Shown in pieces: positions 22,593 through 36,396 of a stretch of DNA of 57,649 nt; position 1 is the first letter of the stretch; every line of letters begins with the position of its first letter. Where the stretch lies: the NCBI GenBank assembly GCA_036823295.1, contig DAISGD010000017.1, positions 1-57,649 on the forward strand, written 5' to 3'. A program made the position numbers and the translations under genes. This DNA is from UBA4742 sp002403895 (GTDB lineage: Bacteria; Actinomycetota; Acidimicrobiia; Acidimicrobiales; Acidimicrobilacustridaceae). The notes under the pieces were generated by a model. It saw only the letters and a program-made list of their open reading frames with translations, was not told the origin of the DNA and did no database searches.

Positions 22593-24002
22593 ATGGGTCC
22601 GGCCACAACGACGGACGGTCCGGCCCCTGCCCCGAGCACCTACGTCGGCGGGTCGGGCTGGCTGGCGCCGACGGTGGCCGCCGCTGCCAGCCTGTTGGCT
22701 TCGTCGGTCTACGCCGTGTTGGGTCCCGGCTACGTCTTGGACGATTGGTTCACGTTGCGCAATGCCCATTTCGACGGCGCCTGGGCCGCGGCGGGCACCG
22801 CGCAGCAGACCGCCCGGCCGGGGGCGGCTTTGGTCTACGCCATCGTGTTCGGCCTGGTGGGACAGCACCCGCTGGTCACGCTGACCGTGCAGGCGGTCTT
22901 GGGGGCCGCCACGGCCGCACTGCTGGTCGTAGTGCTGCGCCGGTACTTCGGGTCGGGCCTGGCCCTCGGTGCCGCCCTGTTGTGGGTGGTGTTCCCCAAT
23001 CACACGTCGCTCGAGGCGTGGGCGTCGGCCACCAACATCTCGTTGTGTGTGCTGTTGGCCACGGCCGCGACGGCCCTGCTCGACTCGACGAGCCGTCGTC
23101 GTCAGGCCGGGGCCCTGGTGCTGTTTGCCGCGTCCGCCCTCTGTTACGAAGCCATCATCCCGCTGGCCGCGGTGTTGATCGTGGTCATCCCTTGGCACCG
23201 GCGCCGGCAACCGGACTGGCGGCTGGCCGCGGCCGGAGCGTTGGTGTTGGGGATGGTGGCACTGTGGATCGTGGCCCACTGGCACCCCGGCAAGCACGTG
23301 TCGACCGGTGTGGCAGACCTCAGCCAGGTCATCGGCGCCCATTTCGGCTGGGGGATCGCGCCCGAGGGCCCGGTGGCGTCGATCATCATGATCGGAGGCA
23401 TCATCGGCGTGGCCGTGGCCGCGGCCCGCCTGGCCCTGCCATCGCTGCGTCCCCGGGCGGTCCGGGCCGAGGCGGCCGTGGCCGTCGGTTGCGCCGTCAT
23501 CTTCCTGGGGACCGTTCCTTTCGCCAAGTATCTCTACGCGCCGCTGGGAGCGGGGGACCGCTTCAACTTCGTGTCGTCGATCGGGGGAGCCCTGGTGTGG
23601 GCGGGGCTCCTCGCCATGGTGGGGGCGTGGCGGCGGGAGCTCCTGGTGGTCGCCGCCATCGTGGTGGTGGGAGCTGGGCTCGCCACCCGGGGCCACCGGT
23701 CGTTGCTGTGGCACCGGGCCGGGCACGACGCTCATGTCATCCAGCAGGGGGTGGTCTCCGCCGTTCCCCACCCCACGGGGACCGTGGTGATCGGCCCCGC
23801 ACCGATCCAGGAGCAGAACATCTCGGCCTACCTGGACCAGTCCAACATCCAGGGCGCACTGGAACTGGCCTACGACTCGGTGGCGGTGAGGGCAGGGCTG
23901 ACCTTCAACGACGCCCAATTCGCTCAGTATCCGCCAGGGGAGCGGTTCGACATCCGGCCCGTGTCGCAGCTGCGGGCCGACACCACGGTGGAGCCGGGAT
24001 GA
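22593..24002 (+). CDS. GT-C-like polytopic membrane protein beside the DPA genes
   Basis: 469 aa with about ten membrane helices. The first exterior loop holds VLDDWFTLRNAHFDGAW, an acidic Asp-Asp motif of the type used by GT-C glycosyltransferases, which take sugars from polyprenyl-phosphate donors. Further helices alternate with Arg-rich cytosolic loops (STSRRRQAGA, WHRRRQPDW). The C-terminal soluble part (HVIQQGVVSAVPHPTGTVVI) lies outside. It is transcribed divergently from dprE2, so it may use the lipid-linked pentose made by the neighbouring genes. It is not recognisably one of the characterised arabinosyltransferases. ATG 22593 follows TATGGT at leaderless spacing. Confidence 0.75.
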   Translation: MGPATTTDGPAPAPSTYVGGSGWLAPTVAAAASLLASSVYAVLGPGYVLDDWFTLRNAHFDGAWAAAGTAQQTARPGAALVYAIVFGLVGQHPLVTLTVQAVLGAATAALLVVVLRRYFGSGLALGAALLWVVFPNHTSLEAWASATNISLCVLLATAATALLDSTSRRRQAGALVLFAASALCYEAIIPLAAVLIVVIPWHRRRQPDWRLAAAGALVLGMVALWIVAHWHPGKHVSTGVADLSQVIGAHFGWGIAPEGPVASIIMIGGIIGVAVAAARLALPSLRPRAVRAEAAVAVGCAVIFLGTVPFAKYLYAPLGAGDRFNFVSSIGGALVWAGLLAMVGAWRRELLVVAAIVVVGAGLATRGHRSLLWHRAGHDAHVIQQGVVSAVPHPTGTVVIGPAPIQEQNISAYLDQSNIQGALELAYDSVAVRAGLTFNDAQFAQYPPGERFDIRPVSQLRADTTVEPG

Positions 24003-24022
24003 TCAGTGTCACATGCCCTCGT

Positions 24023-24028
24023 TAGGCT
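24023..24028 (+). promoter_or_regulatory. -10 hexamer, leaderless start of uvrB
   Basis: TAGGCT, then 7 nt (GATACCC), then ATG 24036. This spacing excludes the in-frame GTG at 24006, which lies upstream of the hexamer. Confidence 0.65.
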
Positions 24029-24035
24029 GATACCC

Positions 24036-26129
<2,094 letters not shown>

Positions 26130-26173
26130 GCTCTGGGCCGCCCGCCATGCTCACCTCGCCGCGACCGGCTCGG

Positions 26174-26179
26174 TAAGGT
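26174..26179 (+). promoter_or_regulatory. -10 hexamer, leaderless start at 26187
   Basis: TAAGGT, then 7 nt, then GTG 26187. Confidence 0.6.
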
Positions 26180-26186
26180 CGCCGGC

Positions 26187-27872
26187 GTGGATGCACCGGC
26201 TGTGACCTCGCGCCGGGGGCGCACGACGTCGCTCGCCGCGCTGGTCTGTCGACCGGTGGTGGCCGCGCTCGTCTTGTTGGTGGTGTACGCCGGGCTGTCG
26301 CTGCTGAACGACACCCGGGGCTATCTCGGCACCGACACCGGCGGCAAGGTGGCCACCCTCAAGGTGATGGATGAGCGGGGAGATTTCGACCCCGATGTCG
26401 GCTATTGGGCCAAGAGTCAGGACCCGGATGGTCGAGTGCACGGGCTGTACTACACGGCCAAGATCGGCGACCGGTTCGTGAACGTGACCTCATTGCCGGC
26501 CCTGCTGCCCGCCGAGCCCTTGTGGCGTCTCGGTGGGTACCGGCTCACGCTGTTGCTCCCGATGCTGGGGGCGATCGCCGCCGCCTTCGCCGCTCGGGCT
26601 CTGGCCCGACGGCTCAGCGAAGGGGATGGGTGGCCGGCATTCTGGCTGGTGGGGTTGGCCTCGCCCATGGTGATCTACGCCCTGGACTTCTGGGAGCACG
26701 CCATCGGCGTCGCCCTCATGGCCTGGGGGATCGTCGCATTGTTCGACGCCGTTGACCGCGGGCCTCGGTGGTGGCGGGGTGCGCTGGCCGGACTCGCATT
26801 CGGCGTCGCCTTCAGTATGCGTACCGAGTCGGCCGTCTACGGCCTGGTGGGCACCGCCCTCGTCTGTCTGGTTCTCCTGATCGGACGGCGCAACCTGGTG
26901 GGCGCCCTGGTCACCGGCGTCACGGCGACGGTGGGCATGGTGGCCATGGTGGGAGCCAACGCCGCGCTCGAGACCGCCGCGTTGGGCAGAACCTTTCGTT
27001 CGGGCCGCGCCGGTGGGGCGGCGTCGGCCGGTGGGGCGCAGTTCGCGCTCCGGGTGAAGGAGGCGCTGGTCACCTCGTTCTCGCCGTTCCCTTCCCTCGA
27101 TCTCCAGTCCTACGTGCTCGCCGTGGGACTGACGGCGGCCTTGGCCTACCTGGTGTGGGCCTCGGCCACGCGCCGGGACCGCACCCTGGTGGTGGGTGCC
27201 GCGGCCCTGGTGGTGCTCATCTATCTGTTCCGGTTGTCGAGCGGTCTGGGCTTCGTGCCCGGCCTGGTGGCGACGACCCCGGTGGCGGTGGCCGGCGTGG
27301 TGCTGGGCTGGCGCGACGTTCGGTCCCGCCTGGTGGTGGCCCTGGCCGTGGGCCCGCTGCCGCTCGTGTTCCTCTTCCAGTTCCCCGGCGGGGCCGCGCC
27401 GCAGTGGGCCGGCCGGTACATCCTGACCTCCGGGGTGGTGCTGGCTGCGGTCGGCATGGCCCGCATCGAGCGGGTCGAACGCTCGGTGCGCACCCTGCTC
27501 ATCGGGTTGTCGGTGGCGGTGGCCGTGTTCGGGGTGGCCTGGTTGTCGGTCCGCAGCCACCAGGTGGCCGAGGCCGCCGACCGGCTCGAGAGCCGCCCCG
27601 AGGCGGTGCTGATCTCGCCCAACGGGTTCATACCCCGAGAGTTCGGCGGCTCCTATGGCCGCAAGAACTGGTTGTCCAGCGGCAACGCCGTCGACCTGCA
27701 GTTCGCCGTCGACGTGGTGACCCGCTCGGGCTCGGACTCGTTCGCTCTCGTCGATCTGGACACGACGGGTGACCCGCCCCAGTTCGCCGGCTGGCGGGTC
27801 GCTTCGTCGGAGATCGTGCCCTTCCTCGCGGGAGTCGATTTTCGGGTGACCTCGTACGAACCGGTGCCGTAG
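26187..27872 (+). CDS. large polytopic membrane protein, GT-C-like, between uvrB and uvrA
   Basis: 561 aa with about eleven membrane helices. The first helix (VVAALVLLVVYAGLSLL) is followed by an exterior loop NDTRGYLGTDTGGKVATLKVMDE and then YWAKSQDPDGRVHGLYYT. The general plan, an acidic first loop, many helices and a soluble C-terminal tail, is that of GT-C enzymes, but no catalytic motif is certain. In many actinobacteria a membrane protein gene also sits between uvrB and uvrA; whether this is the same family was not tested. The GTG start follows TAAGGT at leaderless spacing, so it is a separate transcript from uvrB. Confidence 0.7.
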   Translation: MDAPAVTSRRGRTTSLAALVCRPVVAALVLLVVYAGLSLLNDTRGYLGTDTGGKVATLKVMDERGDFDPDVGYWAKSQDPDGRVHGLYYTAKIGDRFVNVTSLPALLPAEPLWRLGGYRLTLLLPMLGAIAAAFAARALARRLSEGDGWPAFWLVGLASPMVIYALDFWEHAIGVALMAWGIVALFDAVDRGPRWWRGALAGLAFGVAFSMRTESAVYGLVGTALVCLVLLIGRRNLVGALVTGVTATVGMVAMVGANAALETAALGRTFRSGRAGGAASAGGAQFALRVKEALVTSFSPFPSLDLQSYVLAVGLTAALAYLVWASATRRDRTLVVGAAALVVLIYLFRLSSGLGFVPGLVATTPVAVAGVVLGWRDVRSRLVVALAVGPLPLVFLFQFPGGAAPQWAGRYILTSGVVLAAVGMARIERVERSVRTLLIGLSVAVAVFGVAWLSVRSHQVAEAADRLESRPEAVLISPNGFIPREFGGSYGRKNWLSSGNAVDLQFAVDVVTRSGSDSFALVDLDTTGDPPQFAGWRVASSEIVPFLAGVDFRVTSYEPVP

Positions 27873-27887
27873 TCGAGAATCTACTCA

Positions 27888-27899
27888 GAACACGTGTTC
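27888..27899 (+). promoter_or_regulatory. LexA (SOS) box upstream of uvrA
   Basis: Perfect palindrome GAACACGTGTTC, matching the GAAC-N4-GTTC core of the actinobacterial LexA operator. It ends 17 nt before the uvrA -10 hexamer (27917-27922), so it covers the -35 position, an ideal place for repression relieved by DNA damage. Confidence 0.75.
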
Positions 27900-27916
27900 G
27901 GCGGAGTTCCCGCCGG

Positions 27917-27922
27917 TAGGCT
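27917..27922 (+). promoter_or_regulatory. -10 hexamer, leaderless start of uvrA
   Basis: TAGGCT, then 6 nt (TGGCAG), then GTG 27929. The LexA box lies directly upstream. Confidence 0.65.
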
Positions 27923-27928
27923 TGGCAG

Positions 27929-30766
<2,838 letters not shown>

Positions 30767-30769
30767 TCC

Positions 30770-32101
30770 ATGCGCCGTGCCGCTCGTCCCCTGCTCTACC
30801 TCGGCATTGCCGGGGTGGTCCTGGGGCTGAGCAAGATCCATGCCCGCTATGTGGCCGATCCGCCCTACAGCTTCCACGGTTCGAGCCGTTTCGCCTGGGC
30901 CATCGCCTTCATCGTGTTGCTGGCGCTGGCGGCATACGGGGTCGGCCTACCCGACCTTCCTCGCACCGCCCGCCAGGCCCTGCTGAGCTCGATCGCGGCC
31001 GCCACCGGTGGGGCCGTCGCCATCTCGCTCGTGCAACTCATCGTCGGTGACGCGCTCCTGCCCCGCTTCGTGGTCTTCGGCTCATCCATCTTGTTGATTC
31101 CGTGGTTCCTGTTCTGCGCTGGCTTCGCCATCGACGGAGGCACCCGGGCGGCCGGGCGCGACCGCGTGTTGGTGATCAGCGATTCGGCCAGCGCGTCGGT
31201 GCTGCGCCAGGAGATCTCCCGCAGTGCGGAGCGACCGGCCCGCCTGGTGGGGGTCATGCCCGTAACCGACGCGTCACCGTCCGGTCCGGGGGACCAGCCC
31301 CTGTTGGCCCGCGCCCGCGACGAGCACGTCACCGTGCTCGTCCTCGACCGCGAGGCCCAGGCCGAGATGGTGCTGGTCAGTCAGGCTGCGGCTCTGCACT
31401 CCGAGGGGATCCGGGTGCGGACGCTGTCGCTGTTCTATGAGGACTGGCTGGGCATGCTCCCCGTCTCCGAACTGGAACGGGTGTCGCTGCTGTTCGACAT
31501 CGGCGAACTGCACCGCGGCCGGTACGGCCGGGTGAAGCGGGTGGTGGATCTGAGCTTGGCGGTGGTGGCGTTGCCGTTCCTCGCCCTGGCTGTTCCCTTC
31601 GTGGCCGTCGGCAACCTGGTGGGCAATCGGGGGTCGTTGCTCTATTCGCAGATGCGGGTGGGCAAGAACCGCGAGCCGTTTCGCATCTACAAGTTCCGGA
31701 CCATGCGCGACGCACCGCCCGACGCGCCCACCGACTGGACCTCCGAGGACGATCCCCGCATCACCCGATTCGGCAGGCTGTTGCGAGTTTCGCATCTCGA
31801 CGAGTTTCCGCAGATCGTCAACATCTTGAAGGGTGACCTGGCCGTGGTTGGCCCCCGGCCCGAACAACCTCACTATGTCGAGGAGCTCCGCCAGAGGCTG
31901 CCCTTCTACGACGTGCGTCACCTGGTGCGCCCGGGCCTGACCGGTTGGGCCCAGGTGAAGTACGGCTACGCCGGGGACGAGAGCGACGCCCTCGGGAAGC
32001 TGCAGTACGAGTTCTACTACCTGCGTCACCAGTCGATCGGCCTCGACTTGCGCATCGTGGGTCGCACCATCCGCAGCGTGCTGGGTCGGGCCGGTCGATG
32101 A
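30770..32101 (+). CDS. polyprenyl-phosphate sugar-1-phosphate transferase (exopolysaccharide initiation)
   Basis: 443 aa. About four N-terminal membrane helices (residues 5-125) and a cytosolic Rossmann-like part with VLVISDSASASVLRQE. A fifth hydrophobic segment (VVDLSLAVVALPFLALAVPF) leads into the catalytic bacterial sugar transferase domain, with SLLYSQMRVGKNREPFRIYK, FRTMR, DEFPQIVNILKGDLAVVGPRPEQ and RPGLTGWAQVKYGY. This is the WbaP/WcaJ type, which starts repeat units by loading a sugar phosphate onto undecaprenyl or decaprenyl phosphate. Which sugar is unknown. It is the first gene of a six-gene operon with overlapping starts and stops. ATG 30770 lies 3 nt after uvrA. Confidence 0.93.
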   Translation: MRRAARPLLYLGIAGVVLGLSKIHARYVADPPYSFHGSSRFAWAIAFIVLLALAAYGVGLPDLPRTARQALLSSIAAATGGAVAISLVQLIVGDALLPRFVVFGSSILLIPWFLFCAGFAIDGGTRAAGRDRVLVISDSASASVLRQEISRSAERPARLVGVMPVTDASPSGPGDQPLLARARDEHVTVLVLDREAQAEMVLVSQAAALHSEGIRVRTLSLFYEDWLGMLPVSELERVSLLFDIGELHRGRYGRVKRVVDLSLAVVALPFLALAVPFVAVGNLVGNRGSLLYSQMRVGKNREPFRIYKFRTMRDAPPDAPTDWTSEDDPRITRFGRLLRVSHLDEFPQIVNILKGDLAVVGPRPEQPHYVEELRQRLPFYDVRHLVRPGLTGWAQVKYGYAGDESDALGKLQYEFYYLRHQSIGLDLRIVGRTIRSVLGRAGR

Positions 32102-33138
32102 CCGACTCGCCGACGGCGCCCTCCCGCGGCGCCACCCCGCTGGTTTCGGTCGTGATCCCTGCGCTCGAGGAGGAAGCCGACATCGCCGGCTGCGTCGCCG
32201 CCATCGGGGCGCAGGACTACCCGCTGGATTCCATCGAGGTGATCGTGGTGGACGGGTGCTCGGCCGACCAGACGGTCGCCAACGCACAGCGAGCCGCCGC
32301 CGCTGTGGCCTTTGCCCGGATGAAGACGGTGCCAAGCCCGCGCCGGCGGACGTCCATCAGTCTCAACCTCGGGTTGGCCGAGGCCGCCGGGACCTACCTC
32401 GTGCGCGTCGACGCCCGGGCTCGGGTGCCCTCCGATTACGTTCGCCGCTGCGTGGACATTCTCGCATCGGAGCCGACCATCGGAGTCGTGGGAGGAGCTC
32501 AGGAGCCGCGTCCTCGCTCGGCGCGCGTGGTGGACCGCGGCATCGCTCGAGCGCTCAACAACCGGCTGGCCACCGGGCTGAGCCGCTACCGGCGCTCGAC
32601 ACGTTCCGGTCCCGCCGACACCGTCTGGATGGGGTCGTTTCGCACCGCCCAGGTGCGGGAGCTCGGCGGCTGGTCCGCGGACGTGGCCCTCAACGAGGAC
32701 TGGGAGCTGAACCAGCGCTACCGGGCGTCGGGCTCGAGCGTGTGGTTCGCCGGCGACCTGTCGTCGGGCTACCTGCCCCGCACCAGCTACGTACGGCTGG
32801 CCAAGCAGTACTTCGCTTTCGGCCGGGTCAAGGGCATGTGGTGGGTCCGGGGCACCCGCCCGGAGCCGCGCCAGCTCGGCTTGGTGACCGTCCCGGTGAT
32901 CGGCGTGGCTCTCGTGCTGTCGCTGATCCGCCGGTTCGGTCCGGCCGCCGGGCTCCTCGTCCCCCTCGGCTACCTGGCCGTCGATCTCGCCGGGGGCTCG
33001 CGCCAGGCCCCACCGGCCGAACGGGCGGCAGCCGCCACCGGCATCGCCATCTTCACCGCGGCGTGGTGGCTCGGCGTGGTGGTGGGGGCCGTGGCCGAGC
33101 TGGTCGGGGTCGATCACCCGCTCGGGGTCTCGGCGTGA
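32098..33138 (+). CDS. family 2 glycosyltransferase (succinoglycan ExoA-like)
   Basis: 346 aa. The GT-A fold shows SVVIPALEEEADIAGCV, EVIVVDGCSADQT and the metal-binding region VRVDARARVPSDYV. The acceptor-side acid is in ALNEDWELNQRYR. The C-terminus has two to three hydrophobic helices (about 255-340) that hold it in the membrane. ATG 32098 overlaps the stop of the sugar transferase (ATGA). It should add the second or a later sugar to the lipid-linked unit. Confidence 0.9.
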   Translation: MTDSPTAPSRGATPLVSVVIPALEEEADIAGCVAAIGAQDYPLDSIEVIVVDGCSADQTVANAQRAAAAVAFARMKTVPSPRRRTSISLNLGLAEAAGTYLVRVDARARVPSDYVRRCVDILASEPTIGVVGGAQEPRPRSARVVDRGIARALNNRLATGLSRYRRSTRSGPADTVWMGSFRTAQVRELGGWSADVALNEDWELNQRYRASGSSVWFAGDLSSGYLPRTSYVRLAKQYFAFGRVKGMWWVRGTRPEPRQLGLVTVPVIGVALVLSLIRRFGPAAGLLVPLGYLAVDLAGGSRQAPPAERAAAATGIAIFTAAWWLGVVVGAVAELVGVDHPLGVSA

Positions 33139-34508
33139 GCCCCGCCGACCGTCCCGTGAACGACGCCGGCTTCGGACCGGTCTCGGGCCCGATCGTCGGG
33201 CCCATCGAGGGGCCCGTCGAGGAGTCGGTCGAGACGGTGGTCGACGACAGCGGCCGCCGCCGCCGGCAGATGAAGCACTTCGCCGGCCTGACGACCGCCC
33301 GAGGGGCGGCATCGGCGATCTCCGGCATATGGATCATCGTCGCCGCCCGCCGCCTCACCATCACGCAGTTCGGCGATCTCAGCATCCTGTTGGCCCTCGG
33401 GTCGATCTTCATCAACATCAGCGATGTCGGCCTCCAGGTGGTCATCGGCGACCACGTGGCCCGCGCCGGCTCGATGTCTCGTCGGGTCGTCCTCGAGGGG
33501 GTCCGACGCCGGCTCGTCTACGCCGCCGGGTGCGCCGTCTGTGTCGTGGTCCTCTACCTCGTTGCCGCCTCCGACAAGAACGTCGTGGTGCCGCTGGTCT
33601 TCGCCGGGTCGGTTCTCGGCACGGCCGTGTACCAGATCGTGCTGGCCGCCTACCGGGCGCAGGGCCGAGTGACCGCTGACGCGGTGAACGAGGTCGCCTC
33701 CCGCAGTGGGTTGTTGATCTGCGGGTTCGCCGTGCTGGTGTTCGGGTGGGGACTGGTCGGGGCTTCCGCCGTCTATGGCGCGGCGGATCTGGTGTCAGCG
33801 GTGGCGGTGACGGCCTTCGTGGCCCGCCGCTACTTCGTGCGCGACGACGCCGCGGCGCCGCCCGATCTCCGACTCCGGGCCACCGCGCCCCTGGCCGTCG
33901 CGATCACCATCTGGCTCGTCTACCTCCGGATCGACGGCTACCTCGTCGGGCTGCTCTCGGGCCCGAGCGAGGCCGGGTTGTACGGCGCCGCCTACCGCTT
34001 CCTCGACGTGGCGATGCTGCCGGCGCTGGTGCTGAGCCACACGGTGCTCGCCCATGTCTCGCCCCTCAACGGCCGGGAGCGCTTGGCCGAGATCCACCGG
34101 TTCTTGCGGCTGTCGGTAGGGGTGGCCATCCCGATCGCCATCGGCGGTAGCCTCCTGGTCGGGCCCGTGCTGGTCTGGCTGTTCCCTCCGGCCTTCGCCT
34201 CGGCCCAGGCGGTGGCGGTGCTGCTGTTGATCTCGAGCGTCCCGGGGGCGGTGGTGGCCACGCTCGCCCCGCTCGCCGGGGTCTCCGACCGCCGCCAGTT
34301 CGCCTACGCCGCGGCCGCCGCCCTGGGCTTCAACGTGGCACTCAACCTCGTGCTGATCCCGCGGTACGGAGCGGCCGGAGCAGCGTGGGCTACGGTGATC
34401 TCTCAGGTCTTCCTGGGCGCCGCGCTCTACCCGGTCGTGCGGCGCGGTTGCACGCGACGTGAACCCTCCGCCGTTGTCTCCTCGACCCCTGAGGACCCTC
34501 CATGCTGA
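33135..34508 (+). CDS. polysaccharide flippase (Wzx/MATE-like)
   Basis: 457 aa with about twelve to fourteen hydrophobic helices from residue 60 onward (FAGLTTARGAASAISGIWII...), the plan of O-antigen and teichoic-acid flippases. The helices are bracketed by positive loops such as ARAGSMSRRVVLEGVRRR. A 50-residue N-terminal extension has a repeating Gly-Pro motif every four to five residues (GPVSGP, IVGPIEGP) followed by an acidic patch; its role is unclear. GTG 33135 overlaps the upstream stop (GTGA). It would move the lipid-linked oligosaccharide across the membrane. No Wzy polymerase is recognised in the operon. Confidence 0.88.
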   Translation: MSPADRPVNDAGFGPVSGPIVGPIEGPVEESVETVVDDSGRRRRQMKHFAGLTTARGAASAISGIWIIVAARRLTITQFGDLSILLALGSIFINISDVGLQVVIGDHVARAGSMSRRVVLEGVRRRLVYAAGCAVCVVVLYLVAASDKNVVVPLVFAGSVLGTAVYQIVLAAYRAQGRVTADAVNEVASRSGLLICGFAVLVFGWGLVGASAVYGAADLVSAVAVTAFVARRYFVRDDAAAPPDLRLRATAPLAVAITIWLVYLRIDGYLVGLLSGPSEAGLYGAAYRFLDVAMLPALVLSHTVLAHVSPLNGRERLAEIHRFLRLSVGVAIPIAIGGSLLVGPVLVWLFPPAFASAQAVAVLLLISSVPGAVVATLAPLAGVSDRRQFAYAAAAALGFNVALNLVLIPRYGAAGAAWATVISQVFLGAALYPVVRRGCTRREPSAVVSSTPEDPPC

Positions 34509-36379
34509 CGATTTTCTCCACCTGCCGTCGCTTCGAAGGCATCTTCGGGACCATCCAGACGAACGCCCTCGAGAGCTGGACCCGACTCGAACCCCGACCC
34601 CAGATCATCATCCTCGGCGACGACGCCGGTACCGCGGAGATCTGCGAGGAGCTCGGTCTCACCCACGTCCCCGCGGTGGCCACCAGCGACTTGGGGACGC
34701 CGCTGGTGAGCGACATGTTCGCTCGAGCCCAAGAGCTCGCCGAGTTCGACACCTGCTGCTTCATCAACTCCGACATCATCCTTCTGCCCGAGACGGGTGC
34801 GGTGGTCGAATCGGCGCGGGCCCGCTTTGGATCGCAGTACCTCGTCGTGGGCCAACGGCACGACCTCGCCATCACGACCGTCCTCCCCTTCGAGGACGGG
34901 TGGGCCGACGAGCTGCGCGACCGGGCGCGACAGCGGGGCAAGCTCCGATCAGAGATCCTCCTCGACTACTTCATCTTCCCGACGGGACAGTTCAAGGATC
35001 TACCCCCCTTCGCCATCGGACGATCGGCCTATGACAACTGGATCGTGTGGCATGCGGGCGACATCGGCGCCGCGGTCATCGACGCCACCCGGGCTCTGAC
35101 GGTCATCCATCAGAACCACGACTATTCCCACGCCGGCGGGATGGCGGCCGTGTGGGAGGGCCCGGAGGCGAGGCGGGCCCACGAGATGATCGGTCATTGG
35201 TCCCGCTATCACGCCGTGGCCCACGCCCGGTTCATGTTCACCGACGCCGGCCAGATCACCCCGGCCCGGGGCATGAAGTACCGCATGGCCCGGCCCCGAC
35301 GGGTGGCGAGCCACGCCCTGCGGTTCACCCGGCCGTGGCGCCGCCGCCTGACCGACTTCCGCCAGACGGCCTGGAGCCGCGTGCGCCGTCGACTGGCCTT
35401 GCAGGTACCAGTGCCCTCGTTCTTCTCCAAGGCGGTGGTCGTGGCGGCCGGCCCCCTGGCGTCGACGCGGGCGGGGCGGGTGCCCGGCTACGTCTTCGGC
35501 CAGGTCGTGATGCCCTCGCGGGCCCGGCTCCGGCTCGGGATCTGGGCCATCGGCCGGTTCGCCGTCTTGGACCGTCCCGTCGTGGTGACGTGGACCGAAG
35601 GCCTTCGGGTGAACTGTTGGCTCGGCAACGACACCAGCCGTTGTCTCTACGTCGGCGGTGCCTTCGAGCCGAACGAGGTTGCCTTCTTCGCCGAGACGCT
35701 CGACGCGGGCATGCACGTCGTCGATGCCGGGGCCAACGAGGGGCTCTATTCGACCCTCGCCTCTCGCCGGGTCGGTTCCGGTGGTCGGGTGCTGGCCATC
35801 GAGCCCAGCTCCCGCGAGCGCCGCCGATTGGTCGAGAACCTCGACCGGAATGCGTGCTCGAATGTCGAGGTCGTCCCCGTGGCCCTCGCCGATGTCGCGG
35901 GAGAGTCGGTCCTCCATGTGGCCGACGCCCACCACGGGGGCCAGAACACGTTCGGCGACTTCGTGTACGAAGCGGTCGGGCACGCCGCCGACGAGACGGT
36001 CACGACCCTGACCCTCGACGAGGTGCTCGCCGAACGGGGTTGGGAGCGCCTCGACGTCATGAAGGCCGACGTGGAGGGGGCCGAGGTCCGGCTCCTCGAC
36101 GGTGCCTCCGACACCTTGCGCCGCCTCCGCCCCGTGCTCCTGCTCGAATCGCAGGACGATTCGCTCCGTTTGCAGGGGTCGAGCCTGAGCGAGCTCTTCG
36201 AGCGCTTGGCTGCCCACGACTACGCCATCCTTCCGTTCGACGATGCCACGGGGCGCCCCACCACCCTGCGATCGGCGACCGTGGACGACCCGAACATCGT
36301 GGCCTGCCCCCGTGAGCAGCTCGGTCGGCTCGCCGAACGGGGCCTGATCGACCTGGCCGTCCTACCGGCCGAATCCTGA
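34502..36379 (+). CDS. fusion of a glycosyltransferase-like domain and an FkbM methyltransferase
   Basis: 625 aa. Residues 1-260 resemble a GT-A-type fold (MLTIFSTCRRFEGIFGTIQT, DTCCFINSDIILLPE with a possible metal-binding Asp, and LLDYFIFPTG). A basic linker (about 260-330, RMARPRRVASHALRFTRPWR) follows. Residues 365-600 are an FkbM-family methyltransferase with HVVDAGANEGLYSTLA (SAM motif I), LAIEPSSRERRRLVENL and DVMKADVEGAEVRLL. FkbM proteins methylate hydroxyl groups of sugars and polyketides. One protein that both adds and methylates a sugar would fit a capping step. It overlaps the flippase by 7 nt. The enzyme class of the N-terminal half is inferred. Confidence 0.8.
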   Translation: MLTIFSTCRRFEGIFGTIQTNALESWTRLEPRPQIIILGDDAGTAEICEELGLTHVPAVATSDLGTPLVSDMFARAQELAEFDTCCFINSDIILLPETGAVVESARARFGSQYLVVGQRHDLAITTVLPFEDGWADELRDRARQRGKLRSEILLDYFIFPTGQFKDLPPFAIGRSAYDNWIVWHAGDIGAAVIDATRALTVIHQNHDYSHAGGMAAVWEGPEARRAHEMIGHWSRYHAVAHARFMFTDAGQITPARGMKYRMARPRRVASHALRFTRPWRRRLTDFRQTAWSRVRRRLALQVPVPSFFSKAVVVAAGPLASTRAGRVPGYVFGQVVMPSRARLRLGIWAIGRFAVLDRPVVVTWTEGLRVNCWLGNDTSRCLYVGGAFEPNEVAFFAETLDAGMHVVDAGANEGLYSTLASRRVGSGGRVLAIEPSSRERRRLVENLDRNACSNVEVVPVALADVAGESVLHVADAHHGGQNTFGDFVYEAVGHAADETVTTLTLDEVLAERGWERLDVMKADVEGAEVRLLDGASDTLRRLRPVLLLESQDDSLRLQGSSLSELFERLAAHDYAILPFDDATGRPTTLRSATVDDPNIVACPREQLGRLAERGLIDLAVLPAES

Positions 36380-36396
36380 GAGCAACGGGGAGTCCC

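Noticed and set aside
21849..23918. 689-codon minus-strand open frame across dprE2 and the GT-C-like gene
   Set aside because: It is rich in Arg, His, Gly and Pro, crosses two well-supported divergent genes and has no recognisable domain; a composition shadow.
24006..24035. GTG 24006 as uvrB start
   Set aside because: It lies before the TAGGCT -10 hexamer, so the predicted transcript would not contain it.
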